Shown piece by piece: positions 39,992-52,831 of a DNA stretch of 64,000 nt. The notes under the pieces are model-generated. The model was not told the origin of the DNA. It ran no database searches and was given only the letters and a program-made list of their open reading frames with translations. Position 1 is the stretch's first letter. Every line of letters starts with the position of its first letter. This stretch comes from Cladochytrium replicatum. Its lineage: Eukaryota > Chytridiomycota > Chytridiomycetes > Cladochytriales > Cladochytriaceae. The translations under genes were made by a program, and so were the position numbers. The stretch spans positions 62,001-126,000 of the forward strand of contig JAHLKD010000103.1 of assembly GCA_025526935.1 (NCBI GenBank), given 5' to 3'.

Positions 39992-42752
39992 TCATACCCT
40001 AACCGCATTAGGCACCAGTGGCACCTTCAGCTGGCTGCTTCCACTTCTCAGCTTTTGAACCAGCGACGTCAGCTTTTCGCGAGGTACGTTAGAGAAGCTT
40101 CGCATTTTGCTGATCACGCCACCCACACTTCCAGATGCCTTCTTTCGAAGACGGTGCACATCTCCACCATTCTCACTTTCGCCGTCAGATGAGGATGCAA
40201 GACTATGCATGCTGAGGAATCCCGCGAGACTTCCACGTCGTTGCTTTGGCAGAGGCTCGACATCGTGGAGAGGTATTTCACAGCGAACAAGATCAGGAGT
40301 AGCACTTCGATCCGACGCCGGGGTGAAAGGTCGGGCACCAATAACATCGATATCCTGAGGCCACTTCGGTTCATCCACAATGACTCCCTTTTCGTCACCA
40401 ACTTCCTCTGGCGATTGAGTCGGTCGCTTATCGAGTGACCCGTAGGCCGAGTCCACCGTGACTTCGACATCCGATTCAACATCCTGAGTCGGAATCGCAG
40501 CAACGCACGCGATACACTCAATGATAGGCTCATCAGCCAATTCGGGTGCTTCACCAGCAAGATCCGCTTGACTTCTTTCGTTAGGGAAAGAGCGTTCGCT
40601 AGCCGCTTGCGCGAGAACCTCTTCCAGCTCTGCGTTCACATTCCCTGAAACTACCGCATTGTCGGGAACCCGCGAAACTTGCGTTGGTGCTTCTGAGTCA
40701 ATCAGGGTGCCGGTAGACGCAGGCATATCAAACGATCGAGATGACCCAATCTCTGGAAGTGAAGACCTTCGGCCTGTAGATTGGTATCGCAACACAAACT
40801 CTCCGCTCAGTCGTCGGACAGCTTCCCGCCGACTCGATGAAAAGGCAAGCGGGGATGCTGCGCTTTCGGAAACCGAACTTGTTGACATTTCGGTAACCGT
40901 CGTGGCATCACTGTCTACCGATGTGGGCCTCTCTCGCTCGCTGAGTAGAAAATCAATGGTCCTTGCATCTCCAACATGAGGCCAACTTGGCGTTGCTGCA
41001 GAGTCGCTGCCCCGTCGCTGGCTAGAACGACCACTGAACAAGGGGACTGCTGTCGGTGTTGTCATAGAGTGCGGGTGGGATGCTTCAGGATCAAATTCGA
41101 TTTCAAGTCGTGGAGCTTCAACGACAATCGTGTTGCGAGGCGGGGAGACATTTGAAACCACGGTGGATTTTCTTTCTTCGGATGAATCGTTTCCAGCAGC
41201 CCTAATCTTCGATCGCCGGCCACTGAATATCAGAATAGGTGATTCCATTGGAGCTCCATCCTCTTCAGACACGACAGGCTCGCGGGAAGGTCCAGCAACT
41301 TCTGGGCCAGATGCTTCTTGAGTCTCGAGCGCTACCTTCCGGTTCGGCTCTTCGCTTTCTCCGACCGGCTTCCTTCTTCCGCTGAAGAGTGGAATCAACG
41401 TTTCAACTGTGGAGGAAGCGTTAGTACACGTTCCTCCCACTTGTACACTGATTACACTAACCTTGTGAACAATCACTATCGGGATTAGTTACTTCCTTCG
41501 AAGATTCTTCAACAGTTTTTGGAACAGCAGAACTCTCCCGACCGCTGAATAGAGGTATCGGCAAAGCATTCAACTTTTCGTCCAGTAAGTCTGCAGCGTC
41601 GCTGCAGTTCAACAATTCTCCATCGTCACTTTCTGAGGTCTCGTCGCTGAATTCATCTTCATCTTCGCTGCTCGTTACCTCGGGTGTATTGACAACGCGC
41701 AACATGCCTGGCGGAGCCCACTGAACTTTCTTCTTGCTATTGAAGAGCGTGTACGTGGAGTGAGTCTTCTTCAAGATGCTTTTCGGTGCAGAGCCTGTGA
41801 TGGTGCGTGTAATCGTGGAGAGACGAGGGGGCGAAACGAGGCTCGTTTCCAAGGCACCCCAGAGAACCTTTGTGACACCAGAAAGCCGTCTGTGGTAGTC
41901 CGAGATCATGAGTTCCAGCTGTTGTTTCTTTTGGTCAAACTCTTTTCGAAGGCGCTCTTCCTGCATCCGCAACATGAGTTCGGTGGGAGACTCTAGCGGA
42001 GCAAATCCAATACTGCGCTGCAGGAGACAACGATAACCATCCCAGTCGTTGACGTCCCGAGCAAAGGTGTACAGCCGCGAAACATTGGAGCACAGGTACA
42101 CTGCCAGTTTTTCGAAAATGGTTTGAGAAGTCCGGCTTCGAGGAAGCAGTTCAGGGCAAGATCGGGTTCGCTTCAAGCTGATTGGAGCCGAATCATCTTC
42201 GAAAGACGATTGAGCCGATTCGGAAGTTAAAGGCGGAGGGGTTGAGCCAAGTTCATCGTCGGTGTCATCCGAGCTCGATGTAACAAATGAAGGGTGAACA
42301 GTGCTGAGGAACGCATCAAAATGAAGGTGTCTTGGAGCACCGGTATCCCAGAACAGCTGAATAGATCGGAGCGTTTCGATGGTCCGCCTCTTTGCTTCGT
42401 GTGGTTGGCGGTGAGGCAAGTTCATCACTGCACACTCCAAGCGAACGTATTCCACAGTCGCGGGAGGGAGTTGAACAGCAAGCGGATCTGACAGATCTGT
42501 GAATGCCACAACGGTTACCGAGGGCGGGGAGGCAGGTGGGGAAGCGGCGGAGAGCACTGGTGGCCAAGAGTAGTGAGATCGATCGATGGATGGGAAGTGA
42601 TCTCCCCCATCGATGGGGGCAATGTGGTTTGCACTGGCAATGTGCAAGTAGGCGAAACCACGGCCGGTCTTTCGACGGGGAGAGGTGGAGCCATAGTAGG
42701 AAGACCGAGCACTGTCGATGGATGCGAGGTTGAGGTGAGTAGCGGAGGTCAT
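39992..42752 (-). CDS. Unknown protein with four LFSGR motifs
   Basis: Two exons (42752-41462 and 41406-39992, 55-nt intron) give 901 aa; I know no family match. The protein is mostly Ser/Glu-rich and disordered, with one ordered-looking helical part at about 210-310 (IFEKLAVYLCSNVSRLY, RLRKEFDQKKQQLELMISDY). After it comes SILKKTHSTY and KKKVQWAPPG, which looks like a PP1-docking R/K-V-x-F/W motif in a typical context. Four copies of a short motif follow: PIPLFSGRESS, LIPLFSGRRKP, PILIFSGRRSK and AVPLFSGRSSQ, spaced tens of residues apart on either side of the splice. Repeated short motifs in a disordered protein suggest a multivalent docking scaffold, perhaps signalling-related; this is inference. 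Confidence 0.7.
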
Positions 42753-42887
42753 TATTGTGGACCACGCAAATCGATAGAAGGCGTCAGGCAGACAGATACG
42801 AAGTCGATGAGAGACAAAGATAACGAGCCAGGTAGGTGGCAGTACAAGCTAAGACCCGGCCGGCCAGGCGAGGAGGTGGGGTTACAC

Positions 42888-42890
42888 CAG

Positions 42891-42920
<30 letters not shown>
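42888..42920. repeat. CAG trinucleotide repeat
   Basis: Eleven triplets, CAG with one CAC interruption, followed by CGG triplets. It lies in the 610-bp divergent region between the LFSGR-repeat gene and the next rightward gene, about 135 bp upstream of the former's start codon, so probably in its 5' leader (reading CTG on that strand). Confidence 0.85.
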
Positions 42921-42921
<1 letters not shown>

Positions 42922-43362
42922 GGCGGCGATTGCCCGGAAGGGAAGTATTTTGGGGATGAGGGAGGGACGCGACTTGGAAAATGACGGGAAGGGCGGGGGG
43001 CAGTTGACTTATTGCGAGTGCCCTTAAAGTCATCACGTGGGAAACACCCGATATGGGCATATTGCAGGTTGGTGCTGTTGTAGGTGGTGGAGACTTTGGA
43101 GGGCATTGTTGGTATGTAGTGCGTAAGGAAAGGGCAGCGGGGTCAGGTGCTTGTGGCCTTGCTGGACATCCCGAATGACCGCCAATCCAATCCAATCCGT
43201 CGACTCTAGAATTTCTACGAAAATCATGTCATGTCGTGCTCATCTCATTCCATGCCTGATGGCAGAAAGGTACGAAATACGAAAGCAACTTCCATTTGTT
43301 CAGACCGCTATCAGTCGCACCGTCCGTTCGTCTTGCAGCCCAAGCATGAGAGCTGTAGCACC

Positions 43363-44844
43363 ATGGGTTCCAACACAACCCACGAAGCCACACCACTCCG
43401 TCCTATGGGTGATCCGGCAGCCCTCCTGGAGATCGAGCTGAAGTTCAAAAGGCTGCAGCTGGCACAGACTCTCTCGCAGGGCGTCGCATTGTCGCTATGG
43501 GCAGCCGAAAAGGACAACCTGCTGCTGCAGCGTTTTGTCCAAGGTCCTCCTCCTGCAAAGTCCCAACATCTCCAACCCCACCAGCAGCATCCCCAGATCC
43601 ACCGGCGCCAGCAGCATCCAAGCAAAGATCAGACGCTGGGCGAGGAGCTCTCCGTGTTAGACGTATTTGCCAATCGTAAATTAACCTGCTCCACTCATTA
43701 ATTCCTCGCACCTACCAAGCGGACAGACATGATCTGTGAGCTTCTCGAGAAAAAACGGCGAGAGTACAAGCAACAATGGAGAAGGGATGTGTTGGAGCGA
43801 TCCGCCCGTATAAAGCATCATATGAGGAGCCAAATTAGAACAGCACCATCAACAACAAAACCCGACAAAACCGCGCAAAGAAAAGTATGCTCGTTTTGAT
43901 TCTTAACCACATAACTAATCAGGTGGATGGAAATCAACAGCTTCCTCCGCCTCTAACAATATTACCTCCACTGCCCGAATCCGCTGCTCCCCCTCGCCCA
44001 CATTCCGCAGCGAGCATTGTCCAGCGCCGCAACCCAAGCGTAGAAGTATCCCAATCGCTCTCAAACCATGACCACCAAGGAGACGAAAAACTCAATTTGT
44101 TGGCCTCTATCCTAACAAACCACGTCAGCCCTCATCATATCCACTACGATCCCGCTCCATCACAACCCAAGCCAGCGACAGTATCAAGACCGCCGTTTGG
44201 CCGTGCATCGCGAAGAGAGAGTCACATGGTGAAGGTTATCCCCGGTGAATCTTTTTCTTCATCTTTAACAATGGTTTCTGGCTTGTGCAAACTCATTGTA
44301 GATTCGATCCATGCCGGTGTTGGCATCCCTTAGCCTAAACATTGGACTCTCCGACCGTGCAACGGATTGCTGGAACGAATCAGCCGAAGGCGAGGTAAGA
44401 AAAGAAGAAAACGCCAAAAATCACCTTCTAAACCTATCACCCGACCCAAAAAAGATCTCCCACGTCCGTCTCTCTCAAAAAGTCGAGCGCATGGTCGACG
44501 CCGTGATCCGCAACAAGCGCGCCGCGCAAAAGATGGTGCAGAGCTTTGAAAAGGCGTCTTCCGCGGACCACAGGCTGTCCCTTCTAGATCCCGAACCCAC
44601 ATCGACGTCGGGGGGTATCTTCGACACCGCTCCCAACAATACTGGAGTCGAGATCACCGTCACGGATAATTCAATGGGTCCATTCCAACCGCCCGTTCCG
44701 ATCGCGAAGTCGTCACTGCAGTTCTTGTCCCGATCCGCCGACTCGCTTCGCAGTTCGTTAGTTTGTGAACCTCCACCGCGCGCATTGTCGATCGACAGCT
44801 CGTGGCCACCAGTAGCTACCCGGCGACAGCAAGCTAAAATCTGA
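43363..44844 (+). CDS. Unidentified protein
   Basis: I do not recognise this gene. A coherent five-exon model is 43363-43675, 43727-43884, 43923-44228, 44302-44394 and 44455-44844 (419 aa). The N-terminus is helical (ALLEIELKFKRLQLAQTLSQ), followed by a Gln/His/Pro-rich stretch, and exon 2 is a charged helix (ELLEKKRREYKQQWRRD) suggestive of a coiled coil. Exon 3 is proline-rich and disordered; exon 5 has KVERMVDAVIRNKRAAQKMV. The third donor (ATG|GTGAAG versus the better-looking GTGAAT 16 nt on) was chosen only because it keeps the long downstream frame open; with the other donor the protein would stop at 44333. The fourth intron is in frame and optional. Confidence 0.5.
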
Positions 44845-45286
44845 GAGTTACCAAAATAGAAAAACGGCGATCCTATTTTCAATCAGCGAGATAGGTGGTG
44901 CTCAGTTAGCACACCAAACACTTGAACAAAGCGGGACCCAACTTTTCTCTCCCTTTATACTCGTGGAATCCCCGATTGTTCAGTTCTTGTACATTGTCTT
45001 CAATTAATAGAAAACAAAATCTTTATTCAAAAAGGGAGGCAATCTCCTCATCACTAGAAAAAACACTCTTAAAACAGCACCAGACTCTGAAGAAAAGGAG
45101 AGAGATAAAAAATGGTGTGGTGTCTTCTCCGCTGCTATGTACTGGCAACTAATGTTTCAAAAAACCAAATCCCTCCCCAAAAAGAAAAATCCATTCCTCA
45201 TACTCAATAACGCACTTAAACCCATTTCGGCTTCCCGCTCTCCTTTCTTTGATAAAAAGATATCAAATTGGCTCTTTACAAATCGT
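44845..45286. other. Convergent intergenic spacer
   Basis: About 440 bp between two convergent stop codons, A-rich on the + strand. It probably contains both 3' untranslated regions. No gene is visible. Confidence 0.4.
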
Positions 45287-48200
45287 TCACTGACCATTGC
45301 TCGTCGGCAACTCCCCCACATTCCCACTCGGATTATTCTCCACCCTCGCCCCTGCCGTGGCCGTCGTCCCAAGATTCAAATCCCACAGCCTCCCCTCCCA
45401 AAACGCATTCCCAAACCCACCACCCGACGGATCCAGCATCGTCCCAAACCCCGTAACGGACCTCTGCCCCGAACCATAATGCGGGTACACCATCCCCCCA
45501 GGAATCCCCATCACCTGCTGCTGCTGCACTTGCTGCTGCTGCTGCTGCTGTTGCTGCTGCTGTTGCTGACCTACCATCCCCACGTTCCCAAGCATCTGCG
45601 AGCCCAGCTGCTTCAGATTCAAATCCAGAGGGCTTCCGTACGAGGCGACGTTGGGGACGTAGTTTGGCGCGATCTGCATCCCGTTTTGCGGGTTCGCGGC
45701 GCCGTAGTACGCATGCGAGAGCTGCGGGTACGGCATCTGCTGCTGCTGCTGCTGCTGCTGCTGGGGCGGCTGCTGGATGCCCACGGGGTTGGACTGGTTC
45801 TCCACACGCTGGATGTTGCCGCTTGGATAGTGTGGCGTTCCTGAGGTCGACGAGGTGTTGTAGTTCATATACATTTGCTGTCCGACGAGCGGACCCATTG
45901 CAACGGGATAGTACCCCCCCGGTGGGGCAGCGTGCCTGTTCTGTGCGTGCGCTTGCTGCTGAGCCTGCACCTGCGCCTCCGGATTCTGCTGCCGTTGATA
46001 ATGCGTTTCGCCTTGAAGCTGCTGCTGTTGTTGTTGCTGCTGCTGATGGTGCGACGGAGGCGCCTGTTGCTGTTCCTGTTGGCTCTGCAGCCGCTCATAC
46101 CGCTGGTTTCGTTTCAGCGGACCCTCTGACCGGGGGGTCATCCTCTGCGGCTCCTGCGTCGGCGTCGTGTCCGCTTGCTGGTTCGCCGGACTCCGCTGCT
46201 CGCTCTCGTTCACATCGCCCTTCACCTTCACGTCCATAAACTGCAGGTTCTGCATCCCGTCCATCTGGATCCCCGAGCTCGTGAACAGCAAGAATATAGC
46301 GACTTTGACTTTGTTCGCGGCAAGGTTGATTCCCTCAATGTTGTCCAGCACTTTCAGGCACGTTTTGAGCGAGTCTGAAATATAGGATGGTGGCATGGTC
46401 GGCGGGACGGGCAGACCAGGAGGCACTGCCGAAGACGACGAAGCTGTCGTGTCGACAACGGCAGATGTTCTCACTTGCGCAGCAGCGTCGTCAGTCGCAA
46501 GTTCGGCTTTCTTTTCGTCTGTTCCGGTCAGCTCGCCAATGCTCGTGGGTGACACAAGCTGTGTCGTAGTGCCTGATTGGTTGGGATCGCTGCCGACAAT
46601 ACGATCGACAAACACAATGCAAACCGTCATGATCCCGTACAAAATCATGGGTGGAACGACTGGCATCTCTGCTTTGCCGTTCACCAGCAAACGAAGAAGA
46701 GATACGATGGCGTCAGCGCTTTTCAAGCACAGCGGTGGTGCGACGTTGTTAAATGCGGCGCGTGTAAACAGAATTACAGAAACATGATCTACCAAGAGAT
46801 TGTGAGAATTGTTCCAAAGCAAACCGATAGTAAACTTACACATGAGAATGACAAAGAATTCAGGGCGCCACTGATTATCCCCCTGGCGTGGCCGCCACAT
46901 CTCCGGCAAATCGAGGTCCCACTTCTCCAGCATCTTCGCCACCTCCGTCCTGAAAGCCGACACGTCGTGCGGAGTCGGACTCCGTACGCTGTTGACGAAT
47001 CGGCTGATCCTGCTTAACACAGCGCATATTTTGACTTGTCGAATCAGGAAGAGGACATCCGAGTCGTTTCCAAACGGATACAACGCATCAAACTCTCCAT
47101 CGATAATCATGAGAGGCCTTCCCATCATGATTGCACCATACGCGTCCTGAATTTCAACATTAGTCGGGGCAGAGGAGGTGATACCGCTGGGTTTAACGTA
47201 CCAGCATGTAACAACACCACCAAGTCCGGCGCATCGTGTCCGCGGCCAGAAAGTCGTAGTGGGGACTGTCCGCTTTACCGTTGTCCAAATTACGATGCAG
47301 ACCCATCTAATGAAGAATTGCATTAGTTAACCCATGAACCGGAAGAGTGTAGGTGTCACACCTCATGCGCCATCCTTACTGCCATCCCTGAAACGAAAGC
47401 CCCATAAAAGTGAGCACAAGCGCGACAAATAATGTTCGCAAAAGACTCACCGACATAAGTCCAACTATTGACAACCTTCCCATACCCACAGAGACTCAAA
47501 ATCAGCAAACTCTGAACGCTCTGCAACGTCGGCGTTTCAAAGTGTTCGTGCAGAAGCCGTCTGGCCCGGCTGAAAAAGGCATAGCCAAGCTCCATGGCAG
47601 AGCACTGCGTCCCGTAGCTCTGCAGCGACTTTGTGTACTGCGTCACGAGCGCCAGCATGCTGTTGAGCAAGATGAGGAATGGCCAGGAGGCAGACTGGTC
47701 CTTCATCTGGCGGTTAAAGTCCGCCTGGTTGATCATGGGAAAGTACGGATGGAAATCGGTAAAGTACAGGCCAACGAGGTGGAGTGCTACTTCGAACGAG
47801 CAGGGTAGGGACTCGACGTGCTCGGGTCGGTGACCGCGATCTTCTGTCACACCATCAAGAGAGATCTCGTACATGCCTCGCTGTTGGAAGAACATAGGGA
47901 GCGACTTCCAGTGCCTTACTCCCAAGTTGCCTTTTTTAGTGAGTGTATTTAAGCAATGGAATCGAAAAACAAAGTTCATCCCAATTCAAACTTACTTGAG
48001 TTCCCGAAATAAAACGTGTGCATTGCACCCGGCTCCGAGAGCAGCACTGGAGTCGTTCCGTCTAGCACGCTCTGCGGTTTGTGCTCTAAGCTCGAAGCTC
48101 GTCCTGAACTATGGGGGTCGTGTTCCATTGGCCCAAACGCACTCCCGATTGAGCTAGCCGACTTTCTATAGCTGGGCTGGACGAAGCCTGTAGAATGAGC

Positions 48201-49098
48201 CAATTGAGTGTCTAATCCAATCCAAAGCTACAAGGGAACAAAGCACCTGCTTCACATTGCTTCCTGACCGAGTTTGGTTGTGAGTAGACCACCGGACTCT
48301 TGAGTATTTCCCCAGGTTTTGAACCGCTCCCTCTGCGATGTTCGCGATGCGTTGGCACAGTTGGAGTTTTGGAACCCTTTTCTCGTGAGCGGAGTTGAGC
48401 GGGGGAAGGAAACTCTTCGCCGGGGTCACCATCATCTTCGGACCCTGATACCTCTTCCTCATCATCCGGGAACACGCAGCCACCTTCGTTGCCAACCTCA
48501 AACTTTGGTTTGTATCCATGCGCCTGTGCTTTTACAAGCTCCATAAGTAGCGACTCTACAGTTTTGAGTCTGGGGCAGCGTGGAAAATTAATTACGCTGA
48601 GAGTATCTGACAAGAGTCGTACCGCTGTTCCATGGTTTGCATACTCGAGCGATTGCGCGGAGCAGCCATTTTCTTCTTTACAATCGGGGCGTACACGCAT
48701 TCCTTCATAGTGACGCTGCACGAAGCGCAAGGGTTGCCACCAGAACATTTTATCCTCTTTTTCCGACAAGCTGAGCGGACAATAGTGTTTAGGGAGAGTG
48801 TCATAACCACACACACACACACACACACTATGTAAATCAACGCACCATCGCATGCTCTTGATATTCTGCTGCGTTTCGTCTGATCGCCGGGGTCGCGTTT
48901 GTCCTCGTCTGCAATGTCATCGTGCTCGGTCAGGGTAGCGCGAGGAGAAACGGCGTCGTCGTTGTCGTTGTCGTTGAGCGAGCGGGGACGCTTTCGATGA
49001 GCGGAGTCGAAGTGGTTCTGCCAATGCGCCGAGTCGTTGGTAGTAGCCTCAGCATGATGGAGGTCGTGTTCTCGAAGGTCCGCGTCGTCCATCAGCAC
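45287..49098 (-). CDS. Zn(II)2Cys6 transcription factor with poly-Q tail
   Basis: Nine exons (49098-48846, 48770-48623, 48569-48247, 48187-47996, 47930-47451, 47387-47362, 47306-47202, 47146-46840, 46788-45287) sum to 1111 aa. The binuclear zinc cluster is formed across the first splice: RACDACRKKRIKC then SGGNPCASCSVTMKECVY, with all six cysteines. The fungal-specific middle homology domain follows: LVGLYFTDFHPYFPMINQAD, SLCGYGKVVNSWTYVGMAVR, MAHEMGLHRNLD, MRRTWWCCYMLDAYGAIMMG and LMYHVSVILFTRAAF. The last 350 residues are Gln/Pro-rich with several poly-Q runs, a likely activation region. Such regulators bind CGG-containing sites in the nucleus; the target pathway is unknown. The 132-bp divergent region is shared with D-lactate dehydrogenase, but regulation of that gene is only a guess. 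Confidence 0.93.
48808..48828. repeat. AC dinucleotide microsatellite in an intron
   Basis: About ten AC units lie inside the first intron of the Zn2Cys6 gene, immediately after the exon coding for the first two zinc cysteines. Confidence 0.9.
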
Positions 49099-49230
49099 AG
49101 ACGCAGCACGAGGGGATGCCAGTTATTGTTGAAATAATAAGTTAGCAATTAGTGGTTAATTAGCAGTCAACAAATAATTAGTAACTAATAGTGCCAATAG
49201 CAATAATTAGTAACTAATCACTCCCGTTTG

Positions 49231-50936
49231 ATGTCTCAAGCTGTCGTTGGCTGCATCGACGAGCTCAGGTCGCTGCTCGCTGACAAGCTCAAGCTCGACG
49301 AGAACTCGCGGGATACTTTCTCGAGGGACCAGAGCTACCACCTGCCCCACCTTCCGTCTGCTGTTGTCTCGGCTGCTACTGAACTGGACATTGCGACGGT
49401 TGGTATTGCCATCTGGAGCTGGGTGCTCATTGAACATCCCTTGCATTCCCTTAACAACAGACTCTGCGCACATGCAACAAGTTCAAGGTCCCTGTGATTC
49501 CCTTCACCGCTGGCTCCTCCATTGAGGGAAACATCATCCCTGTTGAGTACATCCTGAAAGACCGCGGCACTATCACCCTCGACTTGTCCGGCATGGACAA
49601 GATCCTGTCAATCAACCCCGGCGACATGACCGCTGTCGTCCAGCCAGGTGTCAACATCACAGAGTTCAACGACGTTCATTTGAAGCCCCTCGGTCTCTGC
49701 TTCGCCCCTGATCCCGGTCAGGCTGCGTGCATCGGTGGAATGTGCGGAACTAATTGCTCTGGCAGTCGTGCATTCCGCTACGGCACCATGAAGGACAACG
49801 TTCTCAAGGTTTGTATTACTACACCATGACTCTAAAAGAATCATAATTTCAATCTCGTTTTTGTGTTTTGCAGGTTCGCTGCGTGCTGGCGGACGGAACC
49901 GTCATCAACACGCGCGGCGGCCGCGCGTCAAAGTCCTCCGCGGGCTACGATCTATGCCGACTGTTCATCGGCAGCGAAGGAACCTTGGGCGTCATTTCCG
50001 AGATCACCCTCACCCTCCGCCGCCTCCCACCCTTCGTTTCTGTAGCCCTCGTACAGTTCGGAACCCCCGAAGACATGTGCGCGTTCGTTGAGAGCATCGC
50101 ACTCCGACTGGACAGAGGCGACGGGGTTGCCCGCATCGAAATGGTCGACGACCTGTGCCTGACCGCGTTCAAAAAGGTGCTGTCCGCGGAGTCGGGAAGC
50201 ACGGACGCACGATGGCTGGCTCTCAAAGAGCAATTCACCTTGCTCGTCGAGCTCGTCGGCCGTTTACCGCACCACACCAAGGAGCTCAGCGAGACGTTCT
50301 GCAAACCCCTGGCGGAGAAGAGCAACTCTACTTACTACGAGCATATCCTTCCCGAAGATCCCAACAACCCGGCGGTTTCAGAAAACCTCGAGCGCGTGTG
50401 GACGATTCGGAAGCGCGCACATTTCGTCGTGAGGAACCTCCACCCTTTGAACGAGAAGCCCGGAGGAAAGGTGCTGACTCTCAGCACGGACGCTGCAGTG
50501 CCTCTCTCGCACTTTGCCAAGCTTTTGCGGTTTGCACGCGAAGAGTCGACCAAAATGAACATCTTTGCTCCCATGGTTGCGCATGCCGGTAAAACATGAA
50601 AAGGAACTTATCTTGCTCTTCTGTTCAACTTCCTCTTCTACTTTTGCGCACATAGGTAACGGAAACTTGCACGCGATTATTCCTCATAACATTTACGACC
50701 CCGAAGAGACCGCGCGAGTCGAGCGTTTTCGCGACATGCTTTCAGAGTTTGCGATTGCCCACGAGGGGACTTGCTCTGGTGAGCACGCTGTTGGGATGGG
50801 CAAACGGGAGCTCCTTGTCGACGAAGTCGGCGCAGAGGCCGTCGAGACCATGCGAAAGATCAAAATGGCGCTTGACCCCAACAGCATTTTGAATCCCGAC
50901 AAGGTGTTCACGCTCAAGCCCAAGTCCAAGCTTTGA
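49231..50936 (+). CDS. DLD1: D-lactate dehydrogenase (cytochrome), FAD-linked
   Basis: Four exons (49231-49398, 49461-49808, 49874-50588, 50656-50936) give 503 aa. The FAD-binding PCMH domain is clear: VPVIPFTAGSSIEGN, DLSGMDKILSINPGDMTAVV, GLCFAPDPGQAACIGGMCGT, GTMKDNVLKVRCVLADGT, RASKSSAGYDLCRLFIGSEG and TLGVISEITLTLRRLP. The C-terminal FAD-oxidase domain follows, ending APMVAHAGNGNLHAIIP, EGTCSGEHAVGMGK and DPNSILNPDKVF. This is the LDHD/Dld1 family that oxidises D-lactate to pyruvate and passes electrons to cytochrome c, usually in mitochondria. No clear mitochondrial presequence is visible at this start (MSQAVVGCIDEL), so the protein may lack one or have an undetected upstream exon. The first intron's donor (ACG|GTTGGT) is chosen by frame. 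Confidence 0.9.
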
Positions 50937-51048
50937 TGGTTCCGCCATCCAACGTCCAAACCCTGATTCAGCGTTCATTATGGCTAGCTAATATCTTTTT
51001 CAACTTTCTGGTAACCAAGCTTGAAATAAATCACAATTATCCACCGAA

Positions 51049-52831
51049 ATGGCGCAGAATGTCCTGCTCGCTGTCCGCAGCTTCCACAAAAGGCAAGCTG
51101 AACAATGGCTGATCTCGCTCGCTCATTCCATTGCCCCAGTGTTCGCTCGCTTGCTCCAAGGCCTCGGTCGCTTCGGGGATGATCTGTTTGTCGAATTCCA
51201 ACCCTCCTCTGTACGAATCGCACAACGCCGGTCTTTGTCCTGAGCGAAACTGACCCGTCTTTTGAAAAAAAAGCTGATACTCTCCACAGTCAGCCCTGCG
51301 CGATCGGCGTTCGTCGTGTTCACCTTGGAGCGAAGCTTTTTCCTGTCCATCCAATCTCAGCACACCCAAAACCAACCCACGAACTGCAAACTCCTTCTAA
51401 AGGTAAACAAAGGTCTCTTGCTTGTTTTCCATTTCACAAATATATATTCCACATGATTCTTGTCCAAAAGCCCTTGCTATCCATCTTGAAGTCAAAGGGC
51501 GCCGCCGCGGACACGGTCGAGAAGTGCTCAATACACTTGCACAACGACCGTCTCGTCATACACCTGCAGTGCAAAAAAGGTGGGCATACACACTCGAAGC
51601 CCTTCCCAGTCCCGAGAAGTGTTTTTTTAACACCTTTGGGTCGCCTGAATCAGGTGTCGAGAAATTGCACAGGCTCCATTTCGAACATAGCCAGAACCTG
51701 CGTGCGATCTACTCAAAGGATGGAAAGTGCACGTGGACGATAGCGCCGAAAGTGTTTACGGACTGGCTGGGGAATTTCCACCCAAAACTGGAGGACGTGA
51801 CCATGAGCTGCAGTTCTCAGTTTGTCAAGTTTAGGAGTTACGTTGAAGCATCTGCAGGTCAGTGCAAATAAAATAAAATGAGAGTGGTTTTAATGCATTC
51901 ATGCGCAGATTCGAGATCACGGACGTTGCAGACCGAGATAACGTTGGAGACGGAGAGCTTTGACAAGTTTGACGCAAAGATCGATGCGCAGATCACATTC
52001 TCACTCAAAGATTTTAAGGTTTGCAGCTTGAACGCACTATGGAGTTGATCGATTTGTTTATTAACGCTCCTGCAGTCGATCTTGACGTTTGCAGAACAAT
52101 CAAACTCGCCACTCTCCGCATACTTTTCTGAATCAAATAAGTACGTCAACAAAGTCCAACGCTCGTATGATTCCAGTCATCTCAACTAACACTTAGACCG
52201 GTGGCATTTTCAACCCACCAGCCCACGCTCTTCTCTGCCGATTTTGTTCTCGCCACTTTTCACGAAAGCGAAGCTAGCGAGCCAAGTCAGGCCAAAACTG
52301 CAACGCCGAGCGTCAGAACCGACGAGCGTGCGAATCCCGCAGATCACCAGGAAGAAGAGGTAACCAAAAAATAATAATGACGTACCTTCTCAACAAACTT
52401 ACACCACCCACCACTTCCTCTGTCTGCAAAGCCAATGCAGCAGGATTACTACTTTGATGATTTTGCAATGCAGCCACCACCCACCGCTCGAACAGCCCAG
52501 CGTCCATCTTCAAACAGCACACCAAATCCACCCATATCCGTGTCGTTTGTAAAGCAATCTTCACAGATCCAGCCACCCATAAGCGTGGAACCACCTCCAC
52601 AACAGCATCAGCAGCAGCAGCAAGAGGAAATGGACATTGTTTATCCGGATGAGGACGGAATGGCGGATGTCGATCAGGAGATGTTGAAGGATATGGAGGA
52701 AGTGGAGGCGACACCACCGCCGCCTAATCTACAGGTAATATGCATCATTGCTTTTAATAGCTGAGCAGCGGTATTCTCAAGCGGTCTGTGTTTTTGTTTA
52801 GCCGTACAGGCACATCTTCGAATCAACGTGA
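51049..52831 (+). CDS. RAD9: RAD9 checkpoint clamp subunit
   Basis: Nine exons: 51049-51210, 51274-51402, 51471-51579, 51654-51857, 51909-52018, 52076-52140, 52197-52359, 52432-52734 and 52802-52831, giving 424 aa. The PCNA-like clamp matches RAD9: LLQGLGRFGDDLFVEFQPSS, LSTVSPARSAFVVFTLERSF, ADTVEKCSIHLHNDRLVIHL, QCKKGVEKLHRLHFEHSQNL, LEDVTMSCSSQFVKFRSYVE and DAQITFSLKDFKSILTFAEQ, then LSAYFSESNKPVAFSTHQPT and FSADFVLATFHE. The roughly 110-residue tail is Gln/Pro-rich and acidic, ending PYRHIFEST. RAD9 joins HUS1 and RAD1 in the 9-1-1 ring that activates the ATR-type DNA damage checkpoint in the nucleus. The N-terminus is uncertain: the first 30 residues at this start do not look like RAD9, so an upstream or alternative first exon is possible. 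Confidence 0.9.

Noticed and set aside
48808-48828. AC repeat as a possible Z-DNA or regulatory element
   Set aside because: It lies inside a short intron of the Zn2Cys6 gene and is only about ten units long; nothing else supports a function.
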